Source of the DNA: Bathymodiolus brooksi | Taxonomy: Eukaryota; Mollusca; Bivalvia; Mytilida; Modiolidae | Reading direction: 5' to 3' | DNA length: 64,000 nucleotides | NCBI GenBank assembly: GCA_963680875.1 | Contig: OY804579.1 | Coordinates: forward strand, 27,637,804 to 27,701,803 | Part shown: positions 12,901 to 24,900 of the stretch, piece by piece | How positions within the stretch are numbered: the stretch's first letter is position 1 | Layout of the letters: every line of letters starts with the position of its first letter | Made by a program: the position numbers and the translations under genes | The notes under the pieces: generated by a model | Told to the model about the DNA's origin: nothing | The model's input: the letters and a program-made list of their open reading frames with translations, nothing else | Database searches by the model: none

Positions 12901-15900
12901 TATAATGATGGCCATTTTGAATTTTATCTGTCTTTACCAAGAAATAGAATATCAGAAATTATTTGAAAACAATAATGAAATCTAATGAAACTGTACTTGA
13001 TAAATGTAGCTTAGACATTGTTCTAAAAGAAATTGCATAGTTGTAGTCTTTGTTTCATCAGCAACATGTGTTTCCAAACACATTTTTAAAATCATTTTTT
13101 ACCATGCATTTCAATGAGAATATTGAAAACGGCACCAAAATTGGATAAATTTTACCCATAAAATTGAACGTATAAATAAAAATTTTGAATTTTCTCATCA
13201 AACTGTATGAGATTATTAAAACCTAGCCTACTATCCACTACAGAAGAGTTTTACTTCCAGTCTAACTGGTCAGCAACATGTGTTTCAGGGAATAAATAGT
13301 TTCAAAATAGCAGTGCCATTTCCAAAGTTTCCATTCAATTTTGGTTGCTTCTGTCCAGTTTAAATATAAAAAAATTGTGACATATGAAGAATTTTCTCCA
13401 AACATGTGCATTATTTATTTATTTCAACATGTCACCTTTTAAATAATTCACTTTAAATAATAGTGTTCTAGTGCATGGTCACTGCAGCTGTCTTCAAATG
13501 TAAGACAGAATTACAGAATTTGCCATTGTGTAAATAAAATTGAAAAATGTCCCTATTATTAGTGAAGGAGAGAGGGGGGCATGGGATTTTTTATGTCTGT
13601 CAATAGAGAATCCATTTTTTTTTCAAGCATCAGGTAGATCAAAAATATTTTTTATACATACATGAGGTAAAAGATACATGCCTACGAGACCTAAAAAAAT
13701 AATTGTGTGTTTAGTGTTACCGGTAACCCTGTGAAAAAGGTTAGGTAAAGGTGACCAGGATTTTTTTCTTTTTTTGCATTGGATATATTGGGCATGCAGA
13801 TGTTCCAAGATTGTGCTTGTTGAGAAAAACTAATAAAATAGCTAGGATTATAGGCACTAAATTTTAGGTAGGGTCGAGTTAACCTAAACAAGCAATATTT
13901 TTTTAGGGCTGAGGTGTATTCAGGTCTACTTTAAAATTTGGACATAGTGGAAAATAAACGATTTTTATTCTAAAAAAAAATCCCCCCACTCAGTAGTAAA
14001 ATGGTTAGTGTTTTATGTCTTATTAAATATATTGAACACTATGCTTAGAGGAGCCATTCCTTAAGTAAAAGTAATATAAACTTTTTATTGAATCAACACT
14101 GGAAGACATCTAACATAATAATCCCGACACTCTGAGAAGCCGAGGTCCTTGATTGGGCTTGAAATGTCATTATGTGCCGAGCAAACCACGTCGTATTTCC
14201 CTGGCGTCCACGGACCTCTCGTCGCATGGTCAGTCTTCTTGATAGCTACCCTCATCTTGTTAAACACACCATTTGTGGCATTTTACACAAATACATATAC
14301 ATTTTTTGTAAATCAATATCGTAGTTTACATTAGTTACGTTATTGATACTAGCCGAGGAGTTCCGAAAGTAATAACTGATGGAACACATGCGCCACCTAT
14401 TAGCGTAAAAATCGTAGGTGAACCCCATTAGATTTACTTCAAAATTGCAGGGCATGTTGATCTTGACAAACTGAACATGTTTTCAGTTTACACTTAACAT
14501 CTATCTTTTATAGTTTTTGAAATAAAGGATGAAAAGTATTAACATTTTAAAAATTTGATGAACAAAGGGAAATAACTTCAAGATGGGTAATCAGATTTAC
14601 TTTAAAATTGCAGGCTAGGTAGATCTTGACATGTTGAACATGTTTGCTGTTTAAACTTAACATCTATCTCTTATAGTTTTTGAAATAAAGGATGAAAAGT
14701 ATTAACATTTTTAAAATTTGATGAAAAAAGGGAAATAACTTCAAGATGGGTAATCAGATTTACTTTAAAATTGCAGGCTAGGTAAATCTTGACATGCTGC
14801 ACATGTTTGCTGTTTAAATTTATAGTTTTTGAAATAAAAAAAGAAAAGTTTTAAAATTTTGAAAATTTTATGAAAAAGGACAATAACTCCAAGATAGGTA
14901 ATCAGATTTTCTTCAAAATTTCAGGGTAGTTAGATCTTGCTGTGCTGATCATTTTTACCCCTGTCAGATTTCTGATATTATTAACGGTTTTTGAGTTATT
15001 ACCAAAAACGTGCAATTTTACCATATGTTCTATTTTTAGTAATGGTGGCCATGTTTGTTGGCCGAATGGAACCAAATGAAGATGCTTTCTGCCAAGTTTG
15101 GTTCCATTTGGCCCAGTTGTTTCAGAGGAGTAGATTAAAATATGAAAAAGCTAATAAAAAGGGATTTTTAACATTTTTATCATATGGTTAGGGTTATGGT
15201 TATGGTGTAAGGCCACATTTAACAATATTCTAGTTATCTTGTGGTTTTCAGTTTTACTGGTAGAGGAAACAGGAACATCCAGAGAACAACATCGTCTTGC
15301 CGCAAGTCATTGACAAACTTTATCACATAATGTTGTATTGAGTACACCTTGCCATGAGTGGGATTCAAATTCACAACTTTAGTGGTGATAGGCATGGATT
15401 GCATAAGTAGTTGTAAATCCAAATGCACTTACAAGCAACAGGGTTTTAGGATCTGCACAAAATATAAATAGGATCATCAATTCATGTATATTTTGAATTA
15501 TTTTCTGATAGGGTATTATGCTAAACTATGTCCAGTGTTGGATTTCAATAAAAACCACAAACTTTTAAAGAATCATACAAAAAAGATTTCTGCCAAGTTT
15601 AGTTCCATATGGTCATATGGTTTCTCTGAAAAATATTGAAATGTAAAAAGTTTACAAACAGATGAAATATGATGACAGACAAAACTTTTGTCCAGATCCA
15701 CTTAAAATAGAAGCCTAATCAGTTATTGACACAATAATAGTAGTCAGCAATTCAGAAAAGAAAATTGATAACATGAATGGTGCACTGTTGATGTTATGAT
15801 TGAAGAATGGTTTTCTGTACCTATAAGACTAATGAACAAACAAAATAATAACAAGGGCAATGCAAAGCGTGGCATATCCCCTCGCCTAAAAATTTGACTC

Positions 15901-18900
15901 TGACCTTGACCTTTGACCTATGACCTTGAAAATAACAAGATTTCAGGAAGATCCATCAGTCCAATATCAAAACCATATTTCGTGAAGAAAAGTTCAAACG
16001 GTGAATTTCTATGTTTGAATGCACATAACTGCAAATTAGAATCTAAGGATGTACAAGTGCATAGTTTTGGGCATAACTCTAGAAAAAGTCAATGGACCAG
16101 GATATGGTACTAATGTGCACATCTTCATATTAGGATCTTGCAATATACTAAGTTTCACAAACATCTCATTAAGCATGTGGGAGGAGTTGTGATGACAAAG
16201 TGCACGGTGAATTGTCAGAGATGTCGATAGATTTTGAAGTAGCAGGCAAATTGCTCGGTGCCCTTTACGGCCGGGGCCCGCTCAAGGCCCCCAGAAGCTC
16301 TGGGATAAATGGTGCAAAATCCTGCATTCTAGGCCTCTCCTGGCACTTAATTTCATTATTGAAACTTCTATTTTTTTGTTCTATTTTTCTCATATTTTCA
16401 GCAATTGTTCAAGATTAAAGACCCTTTTTTACTACTTTTGATTATATTGTGGCAGTGATTCAGGCACTTGCTATTTGATGACTGAAGAAAAAAAACCCAT
16501 TTAAAATCGGAAGTAATATTTTATTCAGCTACCCTTTTTTCAAAAATATTTTGTATTAAACGTTTGTTACATACCAAAGAAATAGCTAGTTTGTTTGTGT
16601 TATGAATCTTTTTTAAACTATCCTTTTAAAATGTATCCCGTGTACTGTAACGTTACACCTTCAATCCCACAGTAGAAAAAAAAGTTGCATGCGCCAAAAC
16701 AAAATGACAAAATATTTCAACAAAAACTATGTAAAGCATACATGAATAAGTCATTCTATATGTTTTTCTTCAATACAATGATTTGAATGAAGGCAAAATT
16801 TGATCACAGAAGTTTGTCCCTTTTTGTGCAATAAACTTTTATTTCCAACCCCTGACACCTTTCTCCCAATTTTGTTTAAACACAGAGTTCTGAGAAATGT
16901 TATATTATTATAAAAAATAAAAGTGAATATACATATTAGGTTCTTGCAATATACTAAGTTTCACAAACATCTCATTAAGCATGTGGGAGGAATTGTGATG
17001 ACAAAGTGCATGGTGCATTGTCTCAAAATTTCTAAGTCCAAAGAAGCATAACAGGGGTAAAACTCAATCGACTGGGATATCCTACTAATGTGCACATCTT
17101 CATATTAGGATCTTGCAATGTACAAAGTTTCATGAACTTCTGATTAATCATGTAGGAGAATTTGCGATGACAAAGTGCATACTGAATTGTCTCAAAAATT
17201 TGACCCGGTGACCTTGACCTTTGACCTATGACCTTGAAAATCACTAGTGTTCCAGATTCTACGAATGTACCAAGTTTGGTCAAAATCCATTGAAGGATGT
17301 TGATTCTAGAGTGTTCACAAGGATGTTACGGAAGGACAGATGGACGGAAAGACGGTAGCGTTACTATATCCCTTCGCAACTTCGCTGGCGAGGGGATAAC
17401 AAGCCTTAGTGACTGAGGAAGTTCACATGTTATTTTGGCAAATATAACTTATAATGCCAATAAACAACAATGATTAGCATACTAATTACTTAAAAGCATC
17501 TCTGTCTCTGTAGCTCTTCCTCAATATGTTATAAAACTTTATTCTTTCTTTGCCTTGAAAGGTCATGCCATTCCGTCTGCATTCTGCCAAATATAAGTCC
17601 ACTAATCTCTGTTGGTACTCATCTAAATTACTACGATCTGCTGCAATTTCCTGAATTTTGAACAGAAAAAGTTTGATGACAGTGCAAAATTTCCTTGTTT
17701 TACAAAAGAAATGATAAAATTAACAAAATGTCAGATTTTTTTAAATTGCCAACCACAATTTTCAAAACATAACTCTCGTTAGGATGCTTTATTATTATAA
17801 ATTGGCAAAAGTCATTTGATACATATATAGGGTCTTCTGTGGCTGTGAGTGTAGGATCTATAACTACTTATACAATTAGTTGATAACACCACTAAAGCTT
17901 GCTCTTCATGGTAAGGTGAATTAAACACAATCTTGTGTGATCAAGTTTGTTAGTGGCTTAGGTAAGATCAGTTGTTTCCTGTGGTACTATTGTTATAGGT
18001 AAATGCTACAACAAATCTGTTTCCATCCTCTAGACAGATGGAATTCAATGGAAAAAATTGCATATAAATCCCACTTAAAACTAGAAAAGAAGTATGCCCC
18101 CACAATTGATAATTATGGACAAAATTGTTTTGTTAGGAGTGATTTTTAAAAAATGAAGTGTCTGTAAGACACAAATGATGCCCCCACCTGACCATAAGAA
18201 ATTATAAACAAGTCAACCTCCACTATGTGTATAAACATCATACAAAATATTAAAGCTGTAGCTCCAAAACTGTAGGAGGAGATAGCCGGACAAATCATGT
18301 TTCTATATCCAGATGGACGAACAAAATGACTAAGTCCAACTACGGTACCTGTCATTTTGAGAATATTTGATGAAAATCAAAATATCCTGTGGACATGCAC
18401 ACCTCCATTATGTGTATAAACATCCTGCAAAATATTAAAGCTGTAGCTCTTAAACTGTAGGAGGAGATAGCTGGACAAATCATAATCCCTCTATGCAGCT
18501 AGTACGAAAAAAGTCCAACTACCTGTCATTTTGAGAATATTTGAAGAAAATCAAAATCCTGTGGACATGCACACTTCCATTATGTGTATAAACATCCTAC
18601 AAAATATTAAAACTGTAGCTCCAAAACTGTAGGAGGAGATAGCCGAACAAACCATGTATCTATATCCGGATGGACGAACGGACGACAAGACGAACAGACA
18701 GGGGTAAATTAATATGCCCCCCAACTTTTCGTCGCGGGGGCATAATAAAAAAATTATCATTTTGGATGTTGGTCCCTTTTGCTTCTTTTAACCCCTTTTA
18801 TCACAAGAAACCACAAGAGCTAGGTCAAATCTGGTTGGAAAACATGCAGACAGTAAATGGGTATGTTATTTTAAGTTGTGTGGTAGTCTCTTCTACTGAA

Positions 18901-21900
18901 ACCGTTAATATTATTTAATTATGACATGGGGCCAATTTTCCCGAAAACTTCAAAATTAGAATATTTATATAGATTCTATTGAAAAAATTTCGAAAGTCAC
19001 TGGTCCGAATCCGAATCAGGACCACTGCTAAAGTCGATGACTGGTGTTGGCCCCATTTTGACTCCCTTATATCTTGGAAATAGTAAGATCTATAAAGCAT
19101 CTGTTAACTCAATAAATAAAAAAAAATTGATAAGATACAAATAGAAAACTAGAGGCTCAGTGGGCTGAGCCTGTGTCGCTCACCTTTCATTCTGCTTTGA
19201 GGAAACTTAATACAGAACCTCCCATAGGTGCATCCCAACAAGTTTCAGTTCATTTGGCTAAGCAGTTTCAGAGAAGATTTTTAGAAATCGACCAACCAGA
19301 AAAAAGAATTGCCTATGGCAACCATGTTTGTAAATGGATTGGGACGAACTTAGCAATCTTTATAGAGGACCTTCCATAGATGCTTCCTACCAAGTTTCGG
19401 TTCATTTGGCTAAGCAGTGTCAGAGGAGAAGATTTTTAGAAATCGACCAATCTGAAACAAGAATTGTCTGTGGTGGCCATGTTTGTAAACAGATCAGGGC
19501 AAAATGAGCAATCTTTATAGAGGACCCTCCATAGATACTTCCTACCAAGATTTGGTTCATTTTGCAAAGCGGTTTCAGAGATGATTTTTAGAAATTGACC
19601 AATCAGAAACAATAATTTCCTGTGGTTGCCATATCGCAACCAAATAAGCAATCTTTATAGAGGACCTTCTAAGGATGCTTCCTACCAAATTTTGATTTAT
19701 TTGGCCAAGCGGTTTCAGAGTAGAAGATTTTTTAGAAATCAACCAATCAGAAACAAGAATTGCCTGTGGCGGCCATGTTTGTTAACGGATCGGGACGAAA
19801 TAAGCACTCTTTATAGAGGACTTTCCATAGATGTTTCCTACCAAGTTTCGCTTCATTTGGTCAAGTGGATTCACAGGAGAAGATTTTTTTTAATCGGCCA
19901 ATCAGAAACAAGAATTGCCTGTGGCGGCCATGTTTCTTAATGGATCGGGACAAAATGTGTAATTCTTATAGAGGACCTTCCATAGATGCTTCCTACCAAT
20001 TTACTTCTCATTTGGCTCAGCAGTTTCAGAGGAGAAGATATTTTAAAAATCAACCAATCAGAAACAAGAATTGCCTGTGGTGGCCATGTTTGTTAACGGA
20101 TCGGGACGAAATAAGCAATCTTTATAGAGGACCTTCCATAGATGCTTCCTACCAAGTTACAGTTCATTTGGCTAAGCGGTTTCAGAGGTGCTCCAGAAAA
20201 AATAAGCAGTTCCTGCTCCAAAGGTGGCACCTGTCATTTTACTCTTGATACAAACCTGGTGATAAGACATGAATGAGGAAAGTACCGGAGGGTACCTGTA
20301 AAGTGCGAAACGAAATGAAACCGAACGAAAAGAAACGAAACGAAACGAAATGTAACAAAACGAAGCAAAATGTAACGAAACGAAATGTAACGAAAAAAAC
20401 GAAACGAAATCAAACAAAACAAAACGAAACCAAATGAAACGAAATGAAACGAAATGTAGCGAAAAAAATGAAAAATTCAATATGGCATGAAGACTAAGAG
20501 GGTTTATAATATATTGATTATCCAAATTTAGAAGACTTAAAGGGTTCCCGGTTTTATACTATAATGATTATCCAAATTTATCATACCTCAGCATTTTTTT
20601 TCTATATGAAATTTTAAACAACTGATAGAATTACTACTTTCGCATACTTGATAATAATACTTAGATGACTGTTGTCGGGTCAATAGATTCCGAACTGTTG
20701 CCATCTGAAAAACTCGCAGACTTTTTGTAAAGTACTCCTTTCGATTGAAGGGCTACTGCTATTAAAGTTTTGGTGAATGAAGAGTACGTGTAAATTTCTA
20801 GCCAATGACTTATTATAAAAATGACGGATATGTGGTAGATGCCAGAGACAATCACCTACTATTCACCAATAATTATTTTTTAGAAAGACCAAAAGAAAAT
20901 TTCTTTTAAAGATCAATGACAAACCTTCAATGAATGATGAGTATACTCATTCTACGCAGTCACCTCTAGAAGGCCCCAAATATATAAAAAAAATATGTAC
21001 AAAAAAAAAACGGCAGAACATCTTATTAACAAATACAATAAATGAAACTAAAAGATGAAAATCAGATGGGTAAAATCACTGTCCAACATTCACCTGACTT
21101 GGGACAAGCACATACATGAGCACTCCCCCCCCTCCCCCCCCCCTGAATACAGACCAGTGATAAAAAAATAAGAACAAATAAGACACAGTAAATATCAGAA
21201 CGAACCAGTGTCTAATACGAGACAAAACAAGAAACATACAAGATCAACAACAGATTGAGAAATTTAAACAAATTGAAAACAAGTAGGGTCTCACAACTGA
21301 ATAATCGAAGTTAACTGACAACTACATGTAGCTTAAGACAAAAAGGTCCTCTGACAAAAAGCCATACTTTTTTCACACACATTAGTCGTGCTGCCTCTAA
21401 AAAAAGCTTTAATAGCACGAAATCACAAACCGTAAGGGAAAAAAAATACATGACTGTGCGATGCCTTGTTTCAACCTTTTAAAAACCAAGTACAATGTAT
21501 AGGCCAAGGTGCTCCAAAATGTTAAGCGGTCTCTGCTCCGCATTTGGGACCTGCTGGGTTGTCCAATGTCATTCCAGTATAGAGTCTAATCTGAGAATTT
21601 CAACCACCGAACATGTCCATGCTCTAAACTTTCTGTCTCATATCGGCTGTACAGTAACAATAAATCGTGTAAAAATGTCCCCGAAAAGATATCACTCCAT
21701 TGGCTGAAAGCGATCTTGTGATAATCAAAAATTCAATCGAAAGGAGTACTTTACAAAAAGTCTGCAAGTTTTTCAGATGGCAACAGTTCGGAATTTATTG
21801 ACCCGACAACAGTCATCTAAGTATTATTATCAAGTATGCGAAAGTAGTAATTCTATCAGTTGTTTAAAATTTCATATAGAAAAAAAATGCTGAGGTATGA

Positions 21901-24900
21901 TAAATTTGGATAATCATTATAGTATAAAACCGGGAACCCTTTAAGTCTTCTAAATTTGGATAATCAATATATTATAAACCCTCTTAGTCTTCCTGCCATA
22001 TTGAATTTTTCATTTTTTTCGGTACATTTCGTTTCGATCGGTTTCGTTTTGTTTGATTTCATTTCGGTTTTTTCGTCACATTTCGTTTCGTTTTGATCGG
22101 TTTCGTTTTGTTCGGTTTCGTTTCGTTTGATTTCGTTTCATTCGGTTTCGTTTCGTTTCTATTTCGTTTCGCACTTTACAGGTACCCAGTACCGGATTGT
22201 GATTATGACAAATGGAACATATCCATGGTCAATTGTGACACAAATACTCCAAGTGTAATGGTTAACCAAGTCATGGTGGCGACCCTAAATATTTCGAAGC
22301 GATGACTTTAACCTAACCACTAGGAACCCTTGGTTCAGTAGATTCCTTGTAAGTACAATGTAGCACCCCTTTATCAAGAAAATCATGATATGAAGCACAA
22401 GCTCTGGAATATCGGATCAACTGAGAGGGGAGATATATACTCCATATGCAGGTGCTGCTGGTAAGTTGCTTCATATAAAATGGAAAGTTCACAATGGGAA
22501 AATTGAGATAATCTCTTTTGTTGCAAAGTTTCGTTCTAAACTGGTCATCACTGTCAATTTCAAGAAGAGCTCACAGAAATTACATTTTTGACAATTTTGG
22601 CTTCATTTGCTCCAGTGGTCTTGGAGAGAACTAATGTTTAAACATATTTCTCACTGCATACTACAATAACGGATGGTCATCTTGGAATTGAGTTCTGAAA
22701 TCTTTTTTATAGGACAATCAAATGATATGAAGGTGGACATCTTTAAGTTTCACTGCATTATGGAGCAATGCCCAACATTGTTCAGTTAAAATAGAACTAT
22801 CAGTTAACAGATTAATATTGACCTTTATTCATACTGTCATTGAATTATGGGGCTATCATGTTCGTGATCATATGGTATTTGGATTTACAACAACCTGCGC
22901 AATCAGTGCATCTCACCATTAAAGTTGTGAGTTTGAACCCTGTTCATGGCGAGGTGTACTCGATACAACATTATGTGATAAAGTTTATCAGTGACTTGCG
23001 ACAGGTCGATTGTTTTCTCCGGGTACTATGGTTTCCCCCCCCCCCCCCAATAAAACTGACCGCCACAATATAACTGAAATATTGTTGAAATTGGCGTTAA
23101 ACACCATAAACCTAAACCAAAACCATCATTGAATTACAGATTATAAATGGCCACTGATTCTTTATTGACCTTCATGGATACTGACCTTGACTGCATTAAA
23201 AAGAGGCTCATTTATCCATCTTTCAAGCTTAGCTTCTTTAATCTGCCGATCTATCTGAAAAAGGTTTTTTTCCAATAAATATATATCTCTTATTGTATTA
23301 TTTTATACCTTTCACATTGCATTTCATGAAAATTTTGTCCATATGAAAGTGTCTGCTTTTTATATGTTTGTATTAATAAAGAGCTTGAATTATTTTGCAA
23401 GAACTATAATACTTTTTGTCCTTTTTATTTTTTTGCTTTAACCACAATTCACTGTTAAAAAAAAGAAAAATATCCATAATTGACTGGAAATAGTGATATG
23501 TTCTATATTTACCTGAAAGAACTATGATTTATATGGTCAATGCTAGTTACTTTAGATTCAGTTTTCTATTTGTACTCTTAGTAATTTTATGCATTTAAGC
23601 TAAAAACTAAATAGGGAATTCGTTTATATTTGATTAATTTAACTGATATTTAGCTAATTACTTACCATGTCAAATATATAATATAGTATCAATGGAGCAC
23701 TTAAATTTGGTACCAACAAGATAGTGTATTTAATTTTGTGTTTATGTGGTACAAACAACATTGGAGTGTATTTAATTTTGTGTTCATGTTATACAAACAT
23801 CATTGGTGTGTATTTAATTGTGTGTTCATGTTATACAAACATCATTGGAGTGTATTTAATTTTGTGTTCATGTTATACAAACATCATTGGTGTGTATTTA
23901 ATTGTGTGTTCATGTTATACAAACAATATTGGAGTGTATTTAATTTTGTGTTCATGTTATACAAACAATATTGGAGTGTATTTAATTTTGTGTTCATGTT
24001 ATACAAACAATATTGGAGTGTATTTAATTTTGTGTTTATGTGGTACAAACAATATTGGAGTGTATTTAATTTTGTGTTCATGTTATACAAACAATATTGG
24101 AGTGTATTTAATTTTGTGTTCATGTTATACAAACAATATTGGAGTGTATTTAATTTTGTGTTCATGTTATACAAACAATATTGGAGTGTATTTAATTTTG
24201 TGTTTATGTGGTACAAACAACATTGGAGTGTATTCAATTTTGTGTTCATGTTATACAAACATCATTGGAATGTATTTAATTTTGTGTTCATGTTATACAA
24301 ACAATATTGGAGTGTATTTCATTTTGTGTTCATGTTATACAAACAACATTGGAGTGTATTTAATTTTGTGTTCATGTTATACAAACATCATTGGTGTGTA
24401 TTTAATTTTGTGTTCATGTTATACAAACATCATTGGAGTGTATTTAATTTTGTGTTCATGTTATACAAACATCATTGGTGTGTATTTAATTGTGTGTTCA
24501 TGTTATACAAACAATATTGGAGTGTATTTAATTTTGTGTTCATGTTATACAAACAATATTGGAGTGTATTTAATTTTGTGTTCATGTTATACAAACAATA
24601 TTGGAGTGTATTTAATTTTGTGTTTATGTGGTACAAACAACATTGGAGTGTATTCAATTTTGTGTTCATGTTATACAAACATCATTGGAGTGTATTTAAT
24701 TTTGTGTTCATGTTATACAAACATCATTGGTGTGTATTTAATTTTGTGTTCATGTTATACAAACAATATTGGAGTGTATTTAATTTTGTGTTTATGTGGT
24801 ACAAACAACATTGGAGTGTATTTAATTTTGTGTTCATGTTATACAAACAATATTGGAGTGTATTCAATTTTGTGTTCATGTTATACAAACAATATTGGAG

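Larger units (their letters stand above)
10360..14428. mobile_element. 4.07-kb TIR DNA transposon with TA duplication
   Basis: The left end ATGGGGTTCACCTA is matched by the inverted right end TAGGTGAACCCCAT. Inside both lie AGGTGGCGCATGTG and CAGTTATT in inverted orientation, giving imperfect TIRs of about 55 bp. TA occurs on both sides (10,358-10,359 and 14,429-14,430). The surrounding tandem units are the same on both flanks. A THAP-like fragment near the right end hints at an ISL2EU-like or P-like relative, but no intact transposase is present. A SINE is inserted at about 12,495. Confidence 0.75.
15855..17400. mobile_element. Composite repeat element with nuclear-receptor half-site clusters
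   Basis: The left side has ATATCCCCTCGCC and the right side the inverted GGCGAGGGGAT plus 'atatcccttcgc', suggesting loosely inverted ends. Inside are three copies of 'atattaggatcttgcaatatactaagtttcacaaac..' and the segment TGACCTTGACCTTTGACCTA at 15,901 and 17,209. A second repeat (16,207-16,920) interrupts it. No coding capacity is visible. Confidence 0.5.

Noticed and set aside
17490..17540. Frameshift in peptidase exon IV (alternative reading IEEELQRQR)
   Set aside because: The alternative looks protein-like but ends in a stop at the donor. The original frame stays open and fits exon V in phase.
20172..20525. 117-codon Phe/Arg/Ser-rich minus frame
   Set aside because: Translation of the GAAAC/CGAAA pentanucleotide microsatellite in the foldback element's arm.
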